Positions 1 through 5,739 of a stretch of DNA of 5,874 bases are shown in pieces. Below the pieces are notes generated by a model. The model was not told the origin of the DNA. It was given only the letters and a program-made list of their open reading frames with translations, and did not search any database. Numbering within the stretch: the stretch's first letter is position 1; every line of letters begins with the position of its first letter. A program made the position numbers and the translations under genes. Source of the stretch: an uncultured Pseudomonadota bacterium (lineage in GTDB: Bacteria; Desulfobacterota_B; Binatia; UBA9968); assembly GCA_946478635.1 (NCBI GenBank), contig CAMLCX010000335.1:1-5874 (forward strand), in the 5' to 3' direction.

Positions 1-8
1 GAAAACGT

Positions 9-1151
9 ATGGAAATAAAATTCGGTCTGATCAGCTCCGATTCGCACGGCCAGCTCGACAGGGACGCTTATACAAGCCGCATGTCCAAGCAAAGATGGGG
101 AGAAAAGATTCCTCATGTCATTGAAGTCCACGACGACAAATTTTCGGCGCCGGTAGAGCGCTGGATCGTCAATGGCGAGATTCAGGGTGGAAATGTATGT
201 AACTGTCCGACGGCGATGAAAGAACGGGGCTACTACCCGCAGCGCTGGGAGGAAGTTCCCGCCGATGTTTACGATCCCGCACAGCGCGTCAAGGCGCTGG
301 ACAGAGACCGCGTCGACGCCGAGGTGTTGTTTCCCAACGGACCGGGCGGAACTTTTTTTTACGACGACGTCGAATTCGAGCTTGCCTGCGTGCACGCCTA
401 CAACGATGCTTTGGCCGAGTTTCGTCGTGCCAGCGAACGGTTCATCCCGCTGGCGGTGATTCCCTTCATGAGCCCGATCGAAACGATCGTCAGCGAGGTA
501 GAGCGCGCCGTGAGAGCCGGACACAGGGGCATCAACATGCTCGCCGACCCGAGTGCTGCCGTAAAAGGGCTCAAGAATCTCGGCGATGATTTCTGGCATC
601 CGTTGTGGAGGATCTGCCAGGAACTTGGCGTCGGCGTTCACCTGCACGCGTCGGCCGGGCTCGCCGGAAAATTGTCGCTGCCGCAATGGAAAGGCTACAC
701 GCGGCGGCAGGCCCATTGCGTGTCGACGCTGCGTAATTTTTGCACGGCCACCCAGATCGTTCCGTACCTAATTTTTTCCGGCATGCTCGAAAAATTTCCC
801 CGGCTCAATTGGGTCTTCGCCGAAACCGGACTGGGCTGGGTAAGCTCGGTCCTGGAGGCATGCGATCACGAGTGGCAGAAGCATCGTCTATGGACCGAGG
901 GAATCGTCACGCGGCCGAGTGAGTTGTTCCGGCGCCAGATCTATGTCGATTTCTGGTTCGAGACCGTCGGGATCGAGCTGCGTGATTACATCGGCGTCGA
1001 TCGAATTCTGTGGGAATCCGACTTTCCCCACATCACTTCGACGTATCCAAATTCTTGGGACGCTGTGGAGCATTCGCTGGGCGGTGTGTCCGCCGAAGAT
1101 CGGGAGAAAGTCCTGTTTCGCAACGCAGCGCAGCTTTATCGATTGGAATAG
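9..1151 (+). CDS. Amidohydrolase_2 family TIM-barrel protein (ACMSD-like), paralog 1 with intact active-site Asp
   Basis: This 380-aa protein looks like a metal-dependent amidohydrolase/decarboxylase of the amidohydrolase_2 group, which includes ACMSD and dihydroxybenzoate decarboxylases; the substrate is unknown. Visible landmarks are the N-terminal strand with D11-S-H13, taking the place of the usual HxH; the second-half strand GVHLHAS with H211 and H213; FPRLNWVFAE with E272 where many relatives have His; and ILWESDFPH with D338 and H341, the strand-8 Asp of the superfamily. Length fits a single-domain member. The ATG at 9 is chosen because the protein then begins exactly like the downstream paralog; only 8 bases lie upstream, so no ribosome site can be judged. 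It ends 6 nt before the next gene, so the two are probably co-transcribed. A run of eight T at 353-360 lies inside the gene but the frame is maintained. The family is fairly certain; reaction chemistry (hydrolysis or non-oxidative decarboxylation) is not determined. Confidence 0.9.
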   Translation: MEIKFGLISSDSHGQLDRDAYTSRMSKQRWGEKIPHVIEVHDDKFSAPVERWIVNGEIQGGNVCNCPTAMKERGYYPQRWEEVPADVYDPAQRVKALDRDRVDAEVLFPNGPGGTFFYDDVEFELACVHAYNDALAEFRRASERFIPLAVIPFMSPIETIVSEVERAVRAGHRGINMLADPSAAVKGLKNLGDDFWHPLWRICQELGVGVHLHASAGLAGKLSLPQWKGYTRRQAHCVSTLRNFCTATQIVPYLIFSGMLEKFPRLNWVFAETGLGWVSSVLEACDHEWQKHRLWTEGIVTRPSELFRRQIYVDFWFETVGIELRDYIGVDRILWESDFPHITSTYPNSWDAVEHSLGGVSAEDREKVLFRNAAQLYRLE

Positions 1152-1157
1152 GCGCTC

Positions 1158-2288
1158 ATGGAACCTCGATACGGATTTATCAGCGCCGATGATCATGTGC
1201 AGGAGCATGCCGAGGTTTGGACAAGCAGGATGTCCAAGCAAAAATGGGGCGATCGCATTCCCCATGTCGAAACTCTTGACGACGGCACGCAGCATTGGAT
1301 GATTGATGGCGCAACGCTGGATCTGGCCGGGACTGCCTTCGCAAGTCCAAGCACCTCCAATCGCGCCATGGGGCCGACCCGATGGGATGAACTGCCGCGG
1401 GCGGCTTACGACGCGGGCGAGCGCCTCAAAGTGATGGATGCGGACGGCGTCGACTATTCGGTTCTCTATCCCATGGTTGCCGGGCTGGCGGGAGAGCGCT
1501 TCGGCAAATTTGCCGACGCTGATTTGGAGCTCGCTTGCGTGCAGGCTTACAACGACTGGTTGGTCGAGGAATGGGCGCGCGTCAGTTCGCGTTTCGTGCC
1601 CCAATGCATCGTGCCGATCTGGCCGATTGAGCGCACGGTGGCGGAAATTCGCCGCGCGGTCGCGCTCGGCCACAAAGGGGTTGTTTATCCCGCCTCTCCG
1701 ATGGAGCTTAAGGACGTGCCACACATCAACGAGCCCGTCTACGATCCGCTGTGGGCGGTATGCACCGAGCTTGAAGTGCCGCTGTGTTTTCATTCGGGCG
1801 CCTCGCCGAAGATTCAGATGCGGGCAGGCGCCGGTTTCACGCCCGCCGCCGCTCTCGCTTTCGGCGGCATCGTGCGCTCGGTAAGCTCGATCGCCGTTCT
1901 GGCGAATTTTCTGTTTTCCCGCGTACTCCACCGCTTTTCGAAACTGAAAGTTGTCTTTGCCGAAAGCTCACTCGGCTGGGGTGCGTACGAAATGCAATAT
2001 GCCGACTATCAGTCCGCGGCCGACGGCCTGCCGTCCGAGGGATATCCGCTCAAGCCGTCGGAGCTTTTCCAACGGCAATGTTTTTTTACCTGCTGGTACG
2101 ATCAAAAGAGCTTGCGGGTCCGCAAATATCCGGGCAGCGGCAACATTCTTTGGTCGACTAACTTTCCGCTTGAGGCATCGACAGGGCCGGAGACCCGCCA
2201 GCGCCTCGTAAGCGCTTTCACTGACGTTCCCGAAGCAGAGAAGCAGCTGATTCAATGGCAAAATGCCGCCAAGCTCTATGCGCTGTGA
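1158..2288 (+). CDS. Amidohydrolase_2 family TIM-barrel protein, paralog 2 with Asp-to-Asn at the active site
   Basis: This 376-aa protein is a tandem paralog of the preceding gene. Both share the N-terminal layout (ISxDxHxQ, then TSRMSKQ(R/K)WG and IPHV at residues 22-37), a middle block LELACV(H/Q)AYND near residue 123, and the C-terminal (W/F)xNAA(K/Q)LY ending. Landmarks are D11-D-H13-V-Q-E16, VPLCFHSG with H212, LKVVFAES with E269, and ILWSTNFPL near residue 330. In the last motif, N335 (codon AAC at 2160-2162) stands where the superfamily has its metal-binding and catalytic Asp, and L338 stands where the paralog has His. Canonical hydrolase chemistry is therefore doubtful: the protein could be a divergent enzyme, a non-metal or altered-metal enzyme, or a structural partner of paralog 1. 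The gene starts 6 nt after the upstream stop with only a weak purine stretch before the ATG, suggesting translational coupling. Family call is firm; activity is uncertain. Confidence 0.88.
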   Translation: MEPRYGFISADDHVQEHAEVWTSRMSKQKWGDRIPHVETLDDGTQHWMIDGATLDLAGTAFASPSTSNRAMGPTRWDELPRAAYDAGERLKVMDADGVDYSVLYPMVAGLAGERFGKFADADLELACVQAYNDWLVEEWARVSSRFVPQCIVPIWPIERTVAEIRRAVALGHKGVVYPASPMELKDVPHINEPVYDPLWAVCTELEVPLCFHSGASPKIQMRAGAGFTPAAALAFGGIVRSVSSIAVLANFLFSRVLHRFSKLKVVFAESSLGWGAYEMQYADYQSAADGLPSEGYPLKPSELFQRQCFFTCWYDQKSLRVRKYPGSGNILWSTNFPLEASTGPETRQRLVSAFTDVPEAEKQLIQWQNAAKLYAL

Positions 2289-2347
2289 CGAAAATAGGTT
2301 CTTCAGGCTTTTATGTGGATGATGTGTGACGTTCGATATTTTTATTT

Positions 2348-2434
2348 ACCACGACGGACACGAAGAGCACGAAGAGCACGAAGTTCGGAGTAATAATTTT
2401 CCGAAACCTTCGTGTCCTTCATGATCTTCGTGGT
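2348..2434. repeat. Imperfect inverted repeat made of 9-nt CACGAAG units
   Basis: The left arm is four consecutive 9-mers (2348-2356, 2357-2365, 2366-2374, 2375-2383) of form NNCACGAAG, the first ending ACG. The right arm is three 9-mers on the opposite strand (2408-2416, 2417-2425, 2426-2434). The inner stem pairs CACGAAG (2377-2383) plus TTCGGA (2384-2389) with TCCGAA (2400-2405) and CTTCGTG (2408-2414), leaving a 2-nt bulge and a 10-nt loop. The outer ends ACCACGA (2348-2354) and TCGTGGT (2428-2434) also pair. It occupies most of the spacer between the amidohydrolase pair and the VOC gene. It may act as a transcript-end hairpin, but no clear U-tract follows directly (only five T at 2441-2445). 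From memory, similar CACGAAG-rich repeats are common between genes of environmental bacteria; not checked here. Confidence 0.8.
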
Positions 2435-2481
2435 GAAGACGTTTTTACAGTAAACCCGGAAGAAGCCAAAAACTAAAACCC

Positions 2482-2488
2482 GAGGAGG
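2482..2488 (+). promoter_or_regulatory. Strong Shine-Dalgarno site of the VOC gene (GAGGAGG)
   Basis: GAGGAGG lies 2 nt before the ATG at 2491 and 5 nt before the ATG at 2494. The spacing favours the second ATG as the true start, which would shorten the VOC protein by one Met. It is the strongest ribosome site in the window and suggests that this gene begins a new translational unit after the repeat-filled spacer. Confidence 0.7.
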
Positions 2489-2490
2489 CA

Positions 2491-2850
2491 ATGATGGCGC
2501 GACCAAAAGTCAGACACGTGGCCGTGATGACCAAGAATCGCGAGAAAATGGTGGAATTTTATCAGAAAATCTTCGGCCTGGAGCCCAAGCGCGGTTTCGG
2601 CGGCGCCATCTATATGTCCGACGGCGACGTCAACATCGCACTCATCGAAGCCAAACGCGACGATCAAAAGGAGGGGATCAACCATTTTGGCTTCGAAGTC
2701 GACGACCTCGACGAGATCAGGCGGCGGCTGCACGATGCCGGGATTCACGCCGAAATCGATACCAAGGCGGACAAGGACTCCGATCATCGTATCCAAGACC
2801 CAGATGGCAATTGGGTCGATATGGCCATTAATCTGCGCTGGCCGAAGTGA
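2491..2850 (+). CDS. VOC superfamily (glyoxalase/dioxygenase-fold) protein
   Basis: This 119-aa protein has two beta-alpha-beta-beta-beta modules, the normal size of a single-domain VOC protein. Module 1 opens with VRHVAVMTKN (H9) followed by the helix EKMVEFYQKIFGLEP, typical of the family's F-Y-x-x-x-F/L-G-L signature. Module 2 opens with INHFGFEVDD (H65) and a helix to residue 83, and closes with the DPDGNWVDM signature at 103-111. Candidate metal ligands by family position are H9, E53, H65 and D110, the last being Asp where Glu is usual. VOC proteins catalyse isomerisation, epimerisation, ring cleavage or thiol transfer, or act as resistance binders; which applies here cannot be told. The start could be either of two adjacent ATGs; spacing from GAGGAGG favours the one at 2494. 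The gene is 41 nt upstream of the solute-binding protein gene. Confidence 0.9.
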   Translation: MMARPKVRHVAVMTKNREKMVEFYQKIFGLEPKRGFGGAIYMSDGDVNIALIEAKRDDQKEGINHFGFEVDDLDEIRRRLHDAGIHAEIDTKADKDSDHRIQDPDGNWVDMAINLRWPK

Positions 2851-2879
2851 TTCAGCCAAGGGCCAGCGGAGGCCATTAC

Positions 2880-2884
2880 GAGGA
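2880..2884 (+). promoter_or_regulatory. Ribosome binding site deciding the solute-binding protein start
   Basis: GAGGA sits 7 nt before the ATG at 2892, a good spacing. It supports that start over an in-frame GTG at 2847 that overlaps the VOC stop codon, as does the signal peptide beginning at 2892. Confidence 0.6.
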
Positions 2885-2891
2885 AAACTCA

Positions 2892-3911
2892 ATGAAGCTG
2901 GTGCGGCTAACATTTGTATTGGTGGGGTGTCTCTTCGCGTCAATCGTAATCCCGCTGCACGCGCAGGAAGGATCGGATCCGAAGGTCGTGCAGGCCGCGC
3001 GCAAAGAAAGCGAGATCGTCTGGTACACGACCATGAGCTCGGATCAGAGCAACGTCTTCATGGCCCGCTTCCAGCAGAAATATCCTTTCCTGAAGCCGTC
3101 CATCATTCGATTGGGTGGAAGCGCGCTGCTCAGCCGGATCGTCACCGAGTCGAAAGCGGGGAAAAACTTTTTTGACGTCGTGCACGGCACCGGCGAGATC
3201 GTTTTGCCGCTGATGGATATGGGACTGCTGGCGCCCTATGTGTCGCCCGAGCGCAAAATGATTCCCGATGACTTGAAAGATAAGAAAGGCTTCTGGACTT
3301 CGGTGTACGTCAATTCGGTGGTGCTCGGCTTCAATACCAATCTCACCAAGGGACAGCCCGTTCCGCGCAGCTACAACGATCTTTTGCTGCCGCGATGGAA
3401 AGGGCGAAAGATTTCCGTCGACGATACCTATGCCACGTTTCTGCAAGGGCTGATTTCCGTTTGGGGCAAGGACAAAGCCCTCGACTATCTGAAAAAACTG
3501 GCGGAACAAGAGCCGGTGGTCATGCGCGGCAGCACCGTGCGCGTCCAGCTGGCGGCCGCCGGCGAATTTCCTCTGGTGATCGCCTACGCCAACATCATTC
3601 AGTACCTCGCCGAGAAAGGCGCGCCGATGGATTGGGTGCCACTGGAGCCCGCGGTGATTTCGGTCAACACCGTTATGGCGGGGGCAAAGGCGAGCCATCC
3701 CAACGCGGCGAAGCTGTTTATCGATTTCACGCTTTCCAGAGAAGGCCAGGAAAAACTATGGGACTTCCAGCGCATCCCTTCGCGCAGCGACGTCGAGCCA
3801 AAACCGGCGAGACTGTTTCGCGGCTACAAGCGTTACGTGGTCCATCCCGAAGAAACCCAAACCCTCGAAGAGACGGGAAGGCTCTATTCGCAGATTCTCA
3901 AAACGCGCTAA
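2892..3911 (+). CDS. Exported ABC-transporter solute-binding protein (type II, Fe3+/polyamine-binder-like)
   Basis: This 339-aa protein has a secretory signal: K2 and R5, a hydrophobic core to about residue 22, then LHA-QEGSD, giving a likely cleavage after A24. An LVGC stretch ending at C13 resembles a lipobox, but hydrophobic residues continue past it, so ordinary Sec cleavage is more likely. The mature part has the layout of AfuA/PotD-like binders: EIVWYTTMSSDQ (strand 1 and the first ligand loop), a helix then YPFLKPSIIRLGG, SRIVTESKAGKNFFDVV (residues 79-95), a lobe crossover around GFWTSVYVNSVVLGFNTN, and a C-terminal LFIDFTLSREGQEKLW segment. The role would be capture of a small ligand outside the membrane for an ABC importer, but no permease or ATPase gene is in the window. 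The gene lies between VOC (41 nt gap) and the GGT-like gene (8 nt gap), so it is probably co-transcribed with both. The ligand cannot be inferred. Confidence 0.9.
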   Translation: MKLVRLTFVLVGCLFASIVIPLHAQEGSDPKVVQAARKESEIVWYTTMSSDQSNVFMARFQQKYPFLKPSIIRLGGSALLSRIVTESKAGKNFFDVVHGTGEIVLPLMDMGLLAPYVSPERKMIPDDLKDKKGFWTSVYVNSVVLGFNTNLTKGQPVPRSYNDLLLPRWKGRKISVDDTYATFLQGLISVWGKDKALDYLKKLAEQEPVVMRGSTVRVQLAAAGEFPLVIAYANIIQYLAEKGAPMDWVPLEPAVISVNTVMAGAKASHPNAAKLFIDFTLSREGQEKLWDFQRIPSRSDVEPKPARLFRGYKRYVVHPEETQTLEETGRLYSQILKTR

Positions 3912-3919
3912 CACGAAAA

Positions 3920-5551
3920 ATGGTGAAGCAATTTTCCACGATCGCCAAAAACGGCATGGTCGCTTCGAGCCAGCCGCTGGCGACCCTCGCCGGTGTGCAG
4001 ATTCTCATGAACGGCGGCAATGCCGTCGATGCGGCTATTGCGACGGCGGCGGTGCTTGGTGTCGTCGAGCCGTCGTCGATCGGCATTGGCAGTGATGCGT
4101 TCTGTTTGTTCTATTCGGCAAAGGACAAAGCGCTCAAAGCTCTCGACGCCAGCGGCAGATCGCCCTACGCGGCGAGTCTGGAATTCTGCCGCAAGAGCGG
4201 TTTTAAAGAGATGCCGCAGCGCGGCATTCATTCCGTTACTGTTCCAGGAGCCGTTCACGGCTGGGCGATGCTGCTTAAGTCGCACGGATCAAAATCGCTC
4301 GGCGAAATCTTGCAACCGGCGATTCGCCACGCAGAGGAAGGTTTCCCGGTGGCGGAGCTCACGGCCGAATCATGGCACGAGTCGGAGGCGAGACTAAAGA
4401 GCGATGAAGGTGCATCGATCAATTATTTGATCAACGGCCGGACGCCTCGAGCGGGAGAAGTTTTCAAGAATCCGCGCATGGCCAAGACCTTGCGCCGCAT
4501 CGCTGATGAAGGCGCCGACGTTTTTTACAAAGGCGAGATCGCCGAAAAAATCGTGCGCTGTTCTGAAAAGCTCGGCGGTAATTTTACGCGCAAGGATTTC
4601 GCCGAGCATACTTCAGATTGGGTGGAACCGATCACGGCGAACTACCGTGGTTACGATATTTACGAAATGCCGCCGGCTACGCAAGGATTTGTCGCTTTGG
4701 AAATGCTGAAGGTGCTCGAAGGATTTGATCTGAAAAGCCCCGGGTCGCAGAGCGTCGATGTATTGCATCTGATGATTGAAGCGAAAAAGCTTGCGTTCGC
4801 GGACCGCGACCGCCATCTCGCCGACCGCGACTTCATGAAAGTGTCGGTGAAAGATCTGGTCCATCCCGACCGCGTGGCAACCCTACGCGAGCGAATCCAA
4901 ATGGGCAGCGCAAATGATGCCATTGCTACAGCGCTGCTCAATCCGGCCCCCTCTGTGTCTCCCCCGGATCGGGGGAGAATAAAAGAGGGGGTGCGCCATG
5001 GCGATACCGAATACGTCGCGGCGGCGGACAGCGATGGCAATCTGGTTTCATTCATCCAGAGCAACTTCATGGGCTTCGGCTCCGGCGTTGTCGAACCGGA
5101 CACCGGAATTATACTTCAGAACCGCGGCCATCTGTTTTCGCTCGACGAAGACCATCCGAATTGCATCGGCTCGCACAAGCGCTGCGCGCATACGCTCATG
5201 CCGGGGATGATTTTTAAAGACGGCAAACCGTATGCGGCGCTTGGTTTGAAAGGCGGCCACGTGCAGCCACAGGTTCAAGTGCAGATCATTGCGAATTTGA
5301 TCGACTTCGGCATGACGCCACAGGAAGCGATCGCCGCGCCGCGCTTCAATCACATCGAGGGAGGGAAAGTCGGATTGGAGCCGGAAATCGCAGAGAGCGT
5401 GAAAGCTGAATTGACGCGCCGTGGTCATCAAGTGGTCGGAGGCAATCCGGAAAGCTTCGGCGGCGCCCATGCCATTCTCATCGATCCCGAGTCCGGCGCG
5501 TTTGTCGGCGGCTCCGACCCGCGCAAGGGCGGGTGCGCGCTGGGATTCTGA
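3920..5551 (+). CDS. Gamma-glutamyltransferase-family Ntn-hydrolase, cytoplasmic, with an in-frame palindrome
   Basis: This 543-aa protein belongs to the gamma-glutamyltranspeptidase family, whose precursors cleave themselves to expose an N-terminal Thr nucleophile. The large-subunit part shows GMVASSQPLATLAG, GGNAVDAAIATAAVLGVVEP (32-51), SGRSP with R80 near the expected substrate-carboxylate Arg, and VTVPGAVHGW (107-116). The small subunit should start at T363 in GDTEYVAAADSDGN, which aligns with Thr391 of E. coli GGT. It continues with FGSGVVEPDTGI, KRCAHTLMPGM, LKGG (G445-G446) and AIAAPRFNH. The KRxxHTLMP form, instead of the PLSSM motif of classical GGT, points to the YwrD-like branch. 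There is no signal peptide, so it is probably cytoplasmic. The start at 3920 gives the family N-terminus, although the frame is open from far upstream; no good ribosome site is visible and the 8-nt gap suggests coupling. Residues 343-358 are encoded by a palindromic insert just before the nucleophile. Activity could be hydrolysis, transfer or another amide acylase reaction. Confidence 0.92.
   Translation: MVKQFSTIAKNGMVASSQPLATLAGVQILMNGGNAVDAAIATAAVLGVVEPSSIGIGSDAFCLFYSAKDKALKALDASGRSPYAASLEFCRKSGFKEMPQRGIHSVTVPGAVHGWAMLLKSHGSKSLGEILQPAIRHAEEGFPVAELTAESWHESEARLKSDEGASINYLINGRTPRAGEVFKNPRMAKTLRRIADEGADVFYKGEIAEKIVRCSEKLGGNFTRKDFAEHTSDWVEPITANYRGYDIYEMPPATQGFVALEMLKVLEGFDLKSPGSQSVDVLHLMIEAKKLAFADRDRHLADRDFMKVSVKDLVHPDRVATLRERIQMGSANDAIATALLNPAPSVSPPDRGRIKEGVRHGDTEYVAAADSDGNLVSFIQSNFMGFGSGVVEPDTGIILQNRGHLFSLDEDHPNCIGSHKRCAHTLMPGMIFKDGKPYAALGLKGGHVQPQVQVQIIANLIDFGMTPQEAIAAPRFNHIEGGKVGLEPEIAESVKAELTRRGHQVVGGNPESFGGAHAILIDPESGAFVGGSDPRKGGCALGF
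4947..4991. repeat. Nested perfect palindrome inside the GGT-like gene
   Basis: This 45-nt element has outer arms CCCCCTCT (4947-4954) and AGAGGGGG (4984-4991), and inner arms CTCCCCCG (4959-4966) and CGGGGGAG (4970-4977) around a GAT loop. Spacers between inner and outer arms are GTGT and AATAAA. Both arm pairs match perfectly. It is 15 codons long and keeps the frame, encoding a low-complexity Pro/Ser then Arg/Lys/Gly stretch (residues 343-358) that ends a few residues before the predicted nucleophile T363. The G/C homopolymer runs are unlike the surrounding coding sequence, which suggests an inserted dispersed repeat rather than family sequence. It is not a terminator: no U-tract follows and the gene continues. 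Confidence 0.85.
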
Positions 5552-5563
5552 CTAAAGGCATTG

Positions 5564-5739
5564 GCCGCAAAGAACGCAAAGTACGCAAACAGGATTTCTT
5601 TGTGAGCGACGTATTACTAGGTTGGAAATGTTCCCCGCTCGCGCAAAGTTGTCGATGAGCCAAAGCCCAGAGGGCGAGTTTTAAATCCGCCCCTTGTAAA
5701 TCCCTATTCTTCTTTATGTGTACTTGTGTTCTTTGCGGC
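5564..5739. repeat. Long inverted repeat with 9-nt GCAAAG units flanking about 137 nt
   Basis: The left arm is three consecutive 9-mers of form NNCGCAAAR (5564-5572, 5573-5581, 5582-5590). The right arm at about 5712-5739 is its imperfect reverse complement: the outermost 12 bases match perfectly (GCCGCAAAGAAC at 5564-5575 against GTTCTTTGCGGC at 5728-5739), and the rest pairs with a 1-nt slip. The interior has only weak pairings: CTTTG/GAGCG at 5598-5608 with CGCTC/CAAAG at 5636-5648, and GGGCG (5672-5676) with CGCCC (5688-5692). It starts 12 nt after the GGT-like stop codon. It could be a non-autonomous mobile element, a structured transcript end or a protein-binding array; no coding frame inside is convincing. 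Confidence 0.7.

Noticed and set aside
353..360. Run of eight T in paralog 1, with a run of seven T at 2081-2087 in paralog 2, as possible programmed frameshift sites
   Set aside because: Both genes are full length and in frame across the runs (Phe codons), no downstream stimulatory structure was seen, and the alternative frames carry no recognised domain.
888..1931. Long minus-strand open frame of 347 codons across both amidohydrolase genes
   Set aside because: It is antisense to two well-supported genes, its translation is rich in Arg/His/Gly with no recognisable domain, and it spans the gene junction. Codon bias of the sense genes explains the lack of stops.
2348..2434. Spacer repeat as a CRISPR array
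   Set aside because: Units are 9 nt with no spacers between them and are arranged as inverted arms, which does not match a repeat-spacer array.
2847..2891. GTG start overlapping the VOC stop codon for the solute-binding protein
   Set aside because: It would place 15 polar residues before the signal peptide; the ATG at 2892 has a GAGGA site at good spacing and starts the signal peptide directly.
2940..3698. Minus-strand open frame of 252 codons opposite the solute-binding protein gene
   Set aside because: Antisense shadow of a gene with clear family motifs and a signal peptide; no domain or ribosome site supports it.
3395..3919. Upstream extension of the GGT-like frame giving a 718-aa protein
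   Set aside because: The extra 175 residues overlap the solute-binding protein in another frame, are low-complexity Arg/Gly-rich, and precede a normal family N-terminus at 3920.
4959..4977. GC-rich hairpin as an intrinsic terminator
   Set aside because: No U-tract follows and it lies in the middle of an intact coding sequence with conserved motifs on both sides.
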